From positions 2,942,001 through 3,006,000 of the forward strand of contig CALZFC010000270.1 in the NCBI GenBank assembly GCA_945643635.1: 64,000 nt of DNA, in the 5' to 3' direction. The notes under the pieces are model-generated. The model was not told the DNA's origin, did no database searches, and worked only from the letters and a program-made list of their open reading frames with translations. This document shows positions 1 through 12,291 of this stretch, piece after piece. The stretch is from Allodiplogaster sudhausi. Taxonomy: Eukaryota; Nematoda; Chromadorea; Rhabditida; Diplogasteridae. The position numbers were made by a program, and so were the translations under genes. The number at the start of each line of letters is the position of its first letter. Within the stretch, counting starts at the first letter, position 1.

Positions 1-11
1 TGTTTTCCTAG

Positions 12-486
12 ATCTTCGAAGGCAGCTTGAGAGGCGCGGCGATCCACGCAGGCGACGGCTTCACGCACATGGCACGACCTCCGAAACAGGTTGCTGCAAT
101 ACGTTGCTTTTCGCTACCCAGCATCATGTTTTTGTCAAACAACATTTTTCTTACATTTGAAAATGAATTACGTCAGTTTATTCTCTATTTTTTGGACATA
201 TGTATGTATGGTTGCTAATGACATAGATATATTAGCTAATACACAATCTATGTATGCATGTCGTTAGTAAAAGCGCATACAATGCTAAAAGTTTAGCAAT
301 TGATCGGTAGTAAGTTAACAAACACCTTTTCACACTGCATTTCGCAATTGGCGTCTCCCATAGCTGTCGTCAACACCTTTGCCACTTTCCAGATACCGAT
401 TCGGCAATCACGCGTTGTTCTCGTCTTCCGAACTTCCGGCCTCCGACGGGGCTCTGCTGCCGGCTTCAACGTCTCCTTCTCAACCA
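12..486 (+). CDS. CUB domain, C-terminal half (exons 1-2 of the large gene)
   Basis: Exons 12-89 and 393-486 read through a phase-0 junction into a sequence typical of the second half of a CUB domain: a GDGF turn, then hydrophobic strand VVLVFRTS and GFNVSFST. The first half must lie before the window. The donor at 487 (gtccgc) is weak, but the phase fits the next exon at 605, which starts a CCP with Cys-Pro-Pro. CUB domains are extracellular beta-sandwich modules, so this marks the ectodomain N-terminal side. The 303 bases between exons 1 and 2 are AT-rich intron with no other feature. Confidence 0.6.
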
Positions 487-3400
487 GTCCGCATTTCCTG
501 GAATGCTCTTCCTTACAATAGAGATGATTCGAAATGTGCATCTTCACATTTTAGTATGAAATAATCGATGAATAAACACAGAGTAGAAAAGAATACAATT
601 TCAGACTGCCCACCGCTCGCAAAGCCCGAGAACGTGACCCTCTCAACACGAAGCACAGCTATTGACACCAAGGCTAGAGAATATTCGGAAACAAATTTAA
701 AATGTCAAATGAAAATGCTACTTTATATGCCATTCCATAAATATTTTTTATTGGCATTACTTAATTGTTTTTAAATTAGATCTTTTATTTTAATTTATTT
801 ATGATAATAAATAAAACGGCCTTTCACAGGTGACGGTTTCATGCGCACGCGGCTTCGAATTCGCGACGGGCCGTGGCTCTGCCTTCACGACTGCGTGTAC
901 TGCTGGCGGCCGCTGGAGTGAGAGCCACGTGCCGTCCTGCCAGCGTGAGACTTTTCTTCTTTTTTTTATTTGTTTATTTTATTTTTACAATTTTTTTTTC
1001 AATTTTTTATATTCTCTCTTATTTTATATAAGTTCTTTTATACAACTCTGGAATTCACACTTTCCTCGCCACTTTTACGAATGCCAGAAAGTCCAATTAC
1101 TGCTTTACTTTTTTTCTTTTTCTTAATTTTGATCCATTCACAGAAAATGTGTATGCTAGAGCGAAAATGTCCTCTTCAGCTGTCTACTGTTCACCAGTGC
1201 CGCAGATCGCAAACGGCTTCGCCGCCGCCGCAACAAACACGTCATACGGTGGCATTACTAAGTAAGCATGCAAGTGGTTCGAGGCGGGGCACCTCGGACC
1301 AACGAGCGCGAGTTCGAGCCCGCTTGGCAACAATCTTTCCCGTTTCAGATACACTTGCTACGATGGCTTCGCGTTCCCGAGCGGCAAGCAGAGTGAGGAG
1401 ATTAAGTGTGGCGAGAACGGAGAGTGGACCATCCTGCCGACATGCAAAGGTAGTTGTGGATTTGGACCATCTTGAGCTTCAATAGAAACGAAACAATCGG
1501 AAGAGCATCACCATTTTTCTCATCATTTCATGGAAATCTCTTTTTCTCTGTCTCTAAATTTGCTATCTTGCTTCTTTCTCCCTCAGTCTCTCCTGTTCAC
1601 ACACCCACTCTCTCTCTCTCTCTCTCATAATCTCATTCTCTTTCCCTCTCTCTATTTCTCAGCCTCTTCCTGTCCCCCGCTGCCTCCTTTCTCACACGGC
1701 GAGCGCCGCCTCGAGTTCGGCGACGGTTCCGGCTACGGCAGCGTCTATCGCTACGAGTGCGCGCCCGGCTTCCGGTTAGCGAGTTTTTCTTTTAAACGAA
1801 TTAATTAATTAACCTTCTTATTTAATATACATCAATTAATCAATGTGTCATCATCATATTACATACACATGTTTTGGCACACCACATACATTCCTTCTAG
1901 AACAGGGAAAAATAAGTTTATAAAAATGAACCGGATTTCCTTTAGACGCATCGGTGCCGCGACGCTCCTCTGCCAAAACAGCGGCCGCTGGAGCTTTGAG
2001 CAGCCGTCGTGCACTCGTTAGCCATTTCTGCTGTAGCCTGAATTCAATGGGGGATTTTGGACGGCGGATATGTCGCAGTGGTTATAAGTTATTGCTTTTA
2101 AGGGTAGTTATTCTTCAGACCGATTTCAACGGATATATCGGTTGGTCGCAACGGGCTTCTTTTTCTTGGGTGTAGACACCCTTCCTTTATCCAAGCACGC
2201 CCAGTAGATTACTGCAGTCGTAGGGGAAGAGGAAGGATGCTGTCATGTAGATACATATCTCACGTAAGAAGATTATCATATCTTCCATATCTGCACTTGT
2301 CCCTTTGCCCTTACGAAAGTACACCATCTCTCAGCCCTATATAAGGCGATCCCAGTCGCTTAACAAACATTGTCTTCTCGCGTCGCCTCTTGTGTTAGTG
2401 CATTCCAGTGTTTCCTTGGCAATAAACATAACGGATGTCTTTCATTCAATTATCTCTGATATTCTGTCCCTCACTCATTCTACTTATCTCTGATATTCTA
2501 TCTCCTTTCTATTCTCTGCAAGTGAGCGTCCCTCTAGCATTGCCCAACCCACTCCTCTTCCTCCGCAGGCCTCGAGTGTCCACTCCTTCCTCGCATCTCG
2601 AATGGCCGCCTCCTCGTGCAGCGTCCCTTCCTCTTCGACCAGACGGCCAAGGTCATCTGCAACGACGGCTTCGCGCCGGACGCCACTCCGACGGTACGAG
2701 CTTTCAATGGTGCCAAAAATTCAATTTCGAATTCGCGCCTTTTTGCCTGACACGAAGCGCGAGAGATCATGTTAGAGAGACATAATTAAAATAATCAAGA
2801 AAATTTAAACAGATTACGGCTGAAGACTGAGCGTCTTGCGCTACTTTAAATTATTGCTACTAAAAAGAGGAGGAAGAATGAGAGACTTCAGTAAGTAGAC
2901 GACAATTTTTTTTTGCCAGAATTAAAAATTAGATTTAAAAAAAGTTGCCACCACTTTGACAGGTGCGCTGCCTCGCCAACCAGACGCTGTCCGTCGTGCC
3001 GCGCTGCGTGGACGTGGACGAGTGCGCCGAGGCGGGTCTGTCCGGCTGCGCGCGCGCCACGACCGCTTGCCGCAATCGAGCCGGCGGCTACGAGTGTGCA
3101 TGCTTGCCCGGATTCAAGCCACTACTCGGTAGACAGCCATGCATTACTGCATCCAATATGAAAGTACATATAAACAATCTTTCCGATCAATCCACAACCA
3201 TTCGATTTTGGGCGAAACTCAAAATTTTTTTAAAGTTTTTTTTAGAATAAATAATATAATTAGAAAGAGAGAGAGAGAGATAGAGAGTGATATCTCAGAA
3301 TGCGAGACTCCCGCGGTGCTGCCGACGACTCGGGTAGCTGTGTCTTCGCAGGCACCCGTCACACTCACCTCAGGTTCATCATTCTACGACTTTCAAATAG

Positions 3401-3507
3401 GCTTATCCCTTAAACGAGGTTTTTTTTGTTCTGCAAATAACCATGCTTTCTTTCGCCTTGTGCATTTCCCTCGGCTTTACTCTGCCTTCACTCACGTAGT
3501 ACTTCAT

Positions 3508-3557
<50 letters not shown>

Positions 3558-3804
3558 TTCTCTCTCTCTCTCTCTCCCTCTCTCTCTTTCATTCTTTCTG
3601 TATCTTTCTGTATCTCCCTATCTCTCTCCCTATCTTTCTCTCTCCTTTCTCTTCAACATGTCCGCATCTCTTCCAGCCTCTTCATGGTGCGCCGCGGAAG
3701 GCGACGACGAACGGCTGATCAGACTGCACTTCTCCGTCCCGCGCATTATCGAGCGACTCCATTTTGAGAGAGAGCACGACGGATTCCCAACCGAGGTGAG
3801 GAAT

Positions 3805-3848
<44 letters not shown>

Positions 3849-6133
3849 GACAGAGAGAGATAGAGAGAGAGATAGAGAGACGGAGATAGAGAACGAGGGA
3901 GAAACAGAGGGAGTTAGAGAGCACGAGAATATAGAGAGGACGAGGGTAAGAGAGAGTGCAGAGCATGTGGCTGAAAGGAAGATAGAAGAAACATAGGTGA
4001 AATTGCAAGATAAATATGTAAGGGAGAGAACATAGGGGCCATGAATCGTAAGCCTCTAAAAGCTTATTTATATTTTTCCAGGTAGCCCTGTCGTTCTCGT
4101 CCATCGCCGGCATGCCTCTAAAGCCGTACGCCGAGGGCAACCGAAGTGTCTTCGCCCTTCGCTCGGCCGCCTCTTCCTCGGGCGCGACCCTCGAGCTGGC
4201 CGAGCCTGCCGAGGCTGCCGTCGTCGAGATCGAGCTCGTCTCCTTCACGGGCGCGCCGTGCCTGAAGGTCTAAATAAATTTTTGAAAATAAATTATCTTA
4301 ATTAATAAAATGAAGTAAAAACAGTATCCCCCACAGGGAACATTGGCAGCAAATACATACATATGTGCTCAAACTTGAAAGTTATTTGACAAAAAAATAT
4401 AAAAAAAATAAAATTAAAATAACTAAAATATAAATATAATAAATAGGTGGATGCCATCGGCTGCCAACGCCTCGCATGCGCGGACTTTGACGAGTGCGCC
4501 GAGGAAGCAAGCAATGGCCACTGCGAGCAGCTCTGCATCAACACGCTCGGCTCCTTCAAGTGCGCATGCAAGGTATGGAATATGAAGGCGGAATATCATA
4601 TATTGAATAGTTAATGTATACAATGCGGGGCGAAAATACTGTCGCTTCTATCATGATTCTTATCATAGCAATTCCCTGGAATTTATCCTAAACTTTCTTG
4701 TATTTTCAACCAAATTTTTTGCTGCCACCTGTAGATGTTGGTCGTTGAAAGATTTTATGGAAGAAAATAAACAATAAGTTAGTGAATCCCTTATAATTGT
4801 AAAAAAATATTAACACTGTTTGTTTTATAGTTTAAAGAAATGAACCACTTTAAATAACGATGGTATTACTTTAAGGACGGCTACGACTTGTTTTCATCGG
4901 ACGGACAAGGCGGTGTAAAACTTCGCGACGGTGAAACGGGCCTCGAGGCGGGCGACGTGTACAGGTGAGACTGAATATAATGGTAATGAGAAAACAGATT
5001 GGGAGTGAACTGGAAAATAGAGAGAGAGGAAGTGAGAGAGGGATATATTGATAAGCAGAGAGAAAGGAGTATGAGAAAGAAAGAAATGAGATGGAGAGAG
5101 ACAGAAAGGGAAAGAGAGATTGAATGAGAAAAAGGAGACAAAACGAGATAGGAGAGAAATAAAGCAAGAGAAAGAGAGATAAAGAGAGAGAAAAAGGAGA
5201 TAAAACGAGATAGAAGAGAAATAAAGCAAGGGAAAGAGAGTGAGTGAGAGAGGGAGAGAATGAAGGAGTGCGTATGCTCAGACTGAACAAGAGCTGCGTG
5301 CCCCGTGTCTGTCCTCCCCTCGATGCACCCGTGCACGGTCTGCTCCTCTCGACTGCGAATCGCTTCGTCTTTCCAATGGTCGTGCTATTCCAGTGCGACT
5401 TTGGATTCCAGGTTTGTTTATTTGTTATTTATTTATTTATTTATCTATTATTTGTTCATTTATTTGTTTCGATAGTTCTGTAAATAATAGACATTCAGCA
5501 AATACATATGAGTTCCTTTCTCTTGTATGAATACACACAGAGAAGAAAACGTTATAGCGGTTGTAACAACTAAATGGAACTAATATTGTTCCTAAAAATA
5601 AAATTAGACAAAAAACACATATTGTTCCGCCCCTGCGAACTTTGACATCGTGACATCGAATAAGTTCATAATATATCAATTCTAAAGATGAAGGGCGGCG
5701 AGAAGCTGCGCTGCGGTGCTGACGGCGTGTGGAATGGCACAGCGCCGACGTGTATTCGTGAGAGAAAATTCAATTCTTATCTTATCATCTTTTTTGCTCC
5801 TTTCAATGGATCTTTATTGCAATTTTTATTTTGCCACTAATTATTCAGCCTTTCCTTTGCAGTAATAGTAAACTCTTGAAATCAATGATACACTTTATAA
5901 AAAAAAAATCGTTAAATATGTATTTATGTACTACATACATGTGGAATACGTGTTATTGTCGGAACAAAAATTTTGAAGAGAAAAAAAAGACGATTTAATA
6001 AAAATGTCACAGCGGCAACATGCGATGGCGTCCGAAATCAGACGGCGATCGGTCTCTTCGTCACGCCCTCGGACACGCCCATCCCATTCGGGGGCTCACT
6101 CACCGTCCACTGCACTCAGCAGAATAGACCAGG

Positions 6134-6171
<38 letters not shown>

Positions 6172-9100
6172 AGGGAAGAGAGAGTAAGAGAGAAAGAGAG
6201 AGAGAGAGAGAAAAAGAGAGGGAGAGAGAGAGTCAGAGACACAGAGGGAGAGATAAAGGAAACGGCCGTTACGATGATAGAGCACTAGATAGAAAAGGAC
6301 CAACAACATTTAACTTGTTTATTGTCAGTTTTATTGATTTGCGGGCAAGAAATTATTAATAATATACAACCGCGTCAACACGGAATTCATGTTTATAAAA
6401 AAATGAACTTGCACTTGTGGATATAGTAGAAATTCCAGAGCACGAAAATAGAGAGAGAGAGAGAGAAAGAGAAAGAGAATGAGAGAGAGAAAGAGAGTGA
6501 GAGAGAGAAAAAGAGAGTGTGAGAGAGAAAGAGAGAGAGATCAAATTCCAGGCCGATCTTCGTCTCACGACGGCAAGGACGTTCGGTCGTGCATCTACGA
6601 TCCGGCGGCAGGCGGCAGTGCCAGCAACGCGTTTCGGCTGGCCGGCCCACCGGTCGATTGCCCGCTCATCGACTGTGGCACTCCACCGCCACTCGCAGGC
6701 GTCGTCTACGATGGAGATCTCAGCAATCTTAAGGTTTGGGGATAGACAGAACTAGAGAGAGAGAGAGAGAGAGCAGATAATATCAGAGCGAGATGTGAAA
6801 GTGCGTAGAGTAAGAAGTGGACGGGGAGGGCCAGAGAGGGTGTGCAAGTGAGATGTTAGACCGAATAAAAGATCCAAGGAAAGTGAGAAGAGTAATCTGC
6901 TCTTCATTCAAGAAAATAAAAATATTAATAGATAGCAATTTAAGGTGGGTGCTCAGCTCGGCTTCGCTTGCCGTCCTCCGTACACGCCGGTTGGCCAGTC
7001 CTCCTACGACGACCACTTCATCCGCTGCACCGTCGACGGCTCGTGGGACTTGGGCGATCTCAGATGCGAAGGTATTGCCATTATTCGTGTTCCTGACACT
7101 CATTTTTTTTTTCTCACTTCGCGTAATACATATTATAATGCGAACAAAACAAAAGCAGAATACTTCTTTTAGATTAGCCGTGCCAATAGTGGACTCGTCG
7201 TTTTCAAGGAAAGTATGAAAGTAGTGCTATTCTAACAATATTATTGCTCTGCAGGCCCCGTCTGCATCGATCCTGGCTACCCGGACGACGGAAGTGTCGA
7301 GTTGCGGTCGGTCGAAGAGGGCGCCATAGCCAAGTTTACGTGCAATCGCCCCGGCTATCGTTAGTGAAGGCCAATGAGCTTAGTAGTAAATAGTAACGGA
7401 AAAGTGCGGGTTGTCCGCACTTTCGCCTCCATGGGATATATCAGTAAAAATGGTAAGCCTGTGCGTACCTAGCCTCTGTAACTACCACTAATTTTTAAGC
7501 ATACATGAAGATGGCTCAAATTTAAATACAGTAACTGATTTTTTTTATTAGTGAAAACACAATTAGGCAGTGAGCATAATTTTGTTCATTTATCGACATC
7601 AAAAATGTGAAGACACTTGAATATATTAAACAAATTTTGAATGATTCTGCTCGTGCCCATTCCTCTTCCTTGCAAGGTCCGTTCCCTTCGTCGGCCATCG
7701 CTTGCCAACTCGGCCAGCCGTGCCTGCTCGCAGAGGACGTCGGCATCCGCACGGGATACGTGCAGGACGGCGCGTTTGCTGACAATGCCGAGACACCGAC
7801 ACTCGGATACGAACCACATAAGGTGAGTGTTTGAGAGAGCAAGAGAGAGAGAGAGAGAAGGAGAGAAAAAGGGAGAAAAAGGGAGAACGGAGAGATAAAG
7901 GGAAAGGGAGAGGGAGCAAGAAAGAGAGAGAGAGAGTGAGAGAAAGAAAGGGAGAGAGAGAGAGAAGGAAAGAGAGAGAGAGAGAGAGAAGAAAAGAGAG
8001 AGGGAAAGAGAGAGAGAGAGAGGTATGCAAAGAAATATTTACCTCTTTTCAGTCTCGCATATCGTCAACCGGCTGGTGTGGCTCGAAGGACGCCTTCATC
8101 TTCCTCTCGGTCGACCTCCAACGCATCCACATCCTGACGACACTCCGACTCACCGGCGTCGCCGGTTCCTCTCCACTACGGTAGGATTGGGTAATTTATG
8201 ATGTTAAACAACTACGGTACCAATACGGCAGGCCAAAGCAGACTAAAATATATATTCGTTACATAAAAAAACGTAACAAATGAATAGTTTTTCGCGCTTT
8301 TTTTGGGGTCGAAGTGACAAAGCAGGAGGCAATTTATTGAACTGACTTATAGTGGACACGTCACCAAGCTGCAGCTATTCTACAAGATCGACTTTGACCA
8401 GAACTATGACACGTATCCTGTGGTTTGTTCCGGTTTTTGTTGTGTTTATTTCGGTTTTACTTCTCGTATCTGACAAATCATGTCATGCTATCCTACCATT
8501 GCATTTTGTAAATTGTAGGAATTTGAAACGCCTTCGGGCAATCACAACGCGCTGCATCAGTTCGAGCTTGACCCGCCTCTTCGGTTTGTATAGATAACGA
8601 AAGGAAACGACTTGAATTTCTCCAGCTCTCTCTTTCTCACAATCAGTATCGTAACAGATCTCATTCTCACTTTGACTATCCTTCTCTATCTGTCTCTCTC
8701 TCTGCCTCTTTATTTCTTTCTTTCTCTCTCTCTTTCTTTCTCTCGCTCTCTTTCTCTATCTGCCTCTCTCTCCTCTACAGTGCTCGCTATATCCTGCTCG
8801 GAGTGACCGAGTACGAGGAGAATCCCTGTCTTCGCTTCGACATGCTTGGCTGTCTGGCTCCACCGACTCCGGCGCACGAAACACCGAGTCACCTCTAGGT
8901 AAGAAGGACTCATACGATTCTAACTCTTCTCCTGAGTATTTTGATACTTTTATACTACATACATAAATGCATAATTTTTATCATCTCAAACGTGGTTTTT
9001 TTCATGGTTTTTATTCTAAACTAATTAAATTCATTTTTAAGGTGGGCTGGAACGCTTCCGTGCCGGACTGCGTGGACGCAGAGCCGCCCGCATTTGTCGA

Positions 9101-11193
9101 CTGCCCAACCGAACCAGTTCTGTCTTAACATATTAAAAAAAGACCAATTTCAATTAAATTGCGCATTTTAGTATTCAATTTGTATTTCATTCTTTAGTCT
9201 TTACGTCGCGTAAAAAAATTAATTAAAAATTGAAAAATGTGTCATGATCATAATGAGCTGCATACAAGACACCTTACTGAATGACTGTGAATTCCTCAGC
9301 TTGTCATTGGCACGGATGAAAACGGTCAGCTCGCGCCAGCAAACTACAAGATTCCAAAAGCAGTCGACAACTCGGGCCGGGTTCGTCTTTTGGCCTTTCC
9401 TTTTCATCTTTTCTCTCTCTCTCTCCCTCTCTCTCTCTCTTTCTCTCTATCGCTCTCCTCTCTCTCACACTCTCTCTCACACTCTCTCTCTCTCTTACAA
9501 CACGGTTTCTAAATCTCTAAATCGTGAATATAGTCTCTTACAGCTTATTTGATTATGATTTTAATAATTATTCTGAATAAAATAATACTAAGGTGTCATG
9601 GGTGCGCGTGGAGCCTGCGCACTTTGCTCCTCCTCGCTTGGTCGGCGCCGACACTGACGTCCTCTACACGGCCTTCGACGCCGCTGGCAACTCTGCCGAA
9701 TGCGTCGTCCGTCTACGGATTCCAGGTTTAAAAAAATTATTAGAAAAAAAACTATTTAAAAGTTGAATAATGTTCATATTCTTCATTAGCACACAACCCT
9801 ACCTACGGTAGCTATTTCAAGTATTCCTGACCCCTATTACCGAAAGACGCGAATTCAAGAGGGCATTTTTGGCTCCTTTAAAGTATGCCTATCCTTGATG
9901 CTCAGATACACAGCCGCCGCTGCTGAAATGTCCTGAATCGTATTCGGTAACTCCTCGCGATGGGCCGGATCCAAGCGTTTCTGTCAGCCGTCTTCCCGTT
10001 CCTTTGTTTAAACTTAAAAAAAAACAAAGGATGAACACACGATGAATGCGATAATTTGAAGCTGAATAAATTCTGTTTCGGTGATCGTTTTTCTTTAAGA
10101 TCCAATGGTTTTGTTTTGAAAATATTGTGAAATTGATTTCTTTTACACATATAGCCGCCATATCCATCTAGTCTTCTTATTAAATGTGTCGACATGTGAA
10201 AAAATACTCTATGGCAATATAATATAAATAATAAAACTCGTTATATTCAGCTCATTTTCAACGCGACAACCGTGCCAATCACCGTGCAAGACGTCTCAAA
10301 TATATCGAGTGTCGAGTTCACGCCAGCACGCGCCACACTCAAGCCTGGCCAAGCCGTTACAGTTCAGGTTGACTAATTTCGTCGATTTTCAAGAGATATT
10401 ATTATTTGCTTAGTCATTCTTTAGTATATTTACTCGTATCATTCTGTTAATATATTTTATATAGCCAAGATTCTAAAAAAAATTAATAGAACTGTCTTCT
10501 TAAGCCCAATCACATATGAATAATCGCTTGATGGTGACCGCGATATATTATTTATTTAGTCATTATTTACTATATTATTACGTATTATTCTTTTATTATC
10601 TTTTATGTAGCTAATACTCAACAATTTGTATAGAACTGTCTTCTTAAGCCCAATCACACATGAATAATCTCTTGAAGGTGACCGCGACAGATGCGCACGG
10701 CAACAATAACACGTGCCGTCTCCAGGTCGCCAGCCAGCGTAAGCACATTTTAAAGAGGCTGTCCGTGGAGCTTAAAATCTACCGTACTTGCCTGTCTGCT
10801 TCCCTCTTATTGAATGCTCTTACATATCTTAAAGATTACGATAGATTTTTGGACAGAATTTTTTTTACGAAGGACTATATATATATTATTTGTTATACAT
10901 ATATAAAATTATAATACTAAGTAAATAAATGACGTCTGTTTAAGCTGCTGCCTGCTCCGCCGCATCGCTCTCCTCTTCGAACACGACCGAGAAGACGTGC
11001 ACGGGACGGCCGGGCGGCCGCATGGAATGCACCATTGCATGCAAGCAGAGACATCGTTTCGTTGACCAGGTATGGACAGCTTCTATCTTTCTCTCTTCTA
11101 CTCACTCTCTTTCTCTCTCACTTTCTCCACTTATCCCAATTTATTACTGTAATTCTCTCTCCTTCGCTCTCCAACTACATATATCCCTATATA

Positions 11194-11241
<48 letters not shown>

Positions 11242-12259
11242 TCTCTCATTCTAATTTCATAACCAATGATATGTTTATGTATTTAGCCCACTCTCTGCCT
11301 GCCAAGCTCCTAAAAAGCATGCTCATTTTCTTCAGGTGCCCACAGTGTTCGCTTGCTCCGGCGGTCGCTGGTCACCGAGTGGTCAAGCGCCCTCCTGTGT
11401 TCCGCAAGGTAAGATATCAATCTATTCACGCTAGGCTTCATTTTGAGATGTGTAATCACTTCTTTAATCTTTATAAGGGATAGACCGACTGAATATGAGA
11501 GTTATTTCATAACACAATTAGCTGAAACGTTTAAAAGAAAATAGGAGATCTGAAAAAAAGAAAGTGGATATTCCAGCCGACGAGCCAGCGCGCTACGAAT
11601 TCTCCGTTCGTGTCGAGTATCCAGTGGACGGAGAACTGTCTCCGTCATGCCTTCAGGTATTACATTGTTCAATTTAAGCAAAACAATAAGATAAACTTAT
11701 GTTTTATATAAATGCTTTGATAAATTGCTGGGTAAAAAAAACCAGAAAAAAATAGCTAAAATCAGGCATACACGGACACGGTCGCGGCCCACTTTGACTC
11801 ACTCGACACCGCCCTCTCCACTCGATGCTCTTCTTCTGTGCAGGCTAGGATCTCTCTCTCTCTCTCTCAATTTCCATCTCTCATTCTCTTCCCCTTTCAT
11901 CTCTCTCTCCAAATAGGAGAGCTTCTATGGGACATATGGTTCACTTTTTCAATGGAAATGCTGATGTTTTTTTTTTTAAATTAATCAACATTTTTTGATG
12001 AATGACCATTGATACATATGAAAAAGGACACTTTTCAGATCTTCGTTCGCTTCCTCGATGCCAAGTTCCTGCCGGCGCACGACCGCCTCGCTGCCAACTT
12101 CACCATCCAAATCCTGCCGAGTGTCCTCCAGAGCGTCTTCTACGACCTCTGCGGCCTCACACTCCGCACCATCTTTGACCTGCGCATTCCTGGTGGGTGG
12201 TTGCGTCTTCTTTTCCTCTCCATTCCTCGCTCGCTCTTTTCCTCTCCTCGTCTCTCTAT

Positions 12260-12291
<32 letters not shown>

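Noticed and set aside
4871..5336. Long Ser/Leu-rich minus-strand reading frames
   Set aside because: They translate (GA/CT)n microsatellites; composition is low-complexity and there is no gene context. The same applies near 3,700, 6,100, 6,400, 7,700, 21,000-22,800, 24,200, 25,500 and 36,500.
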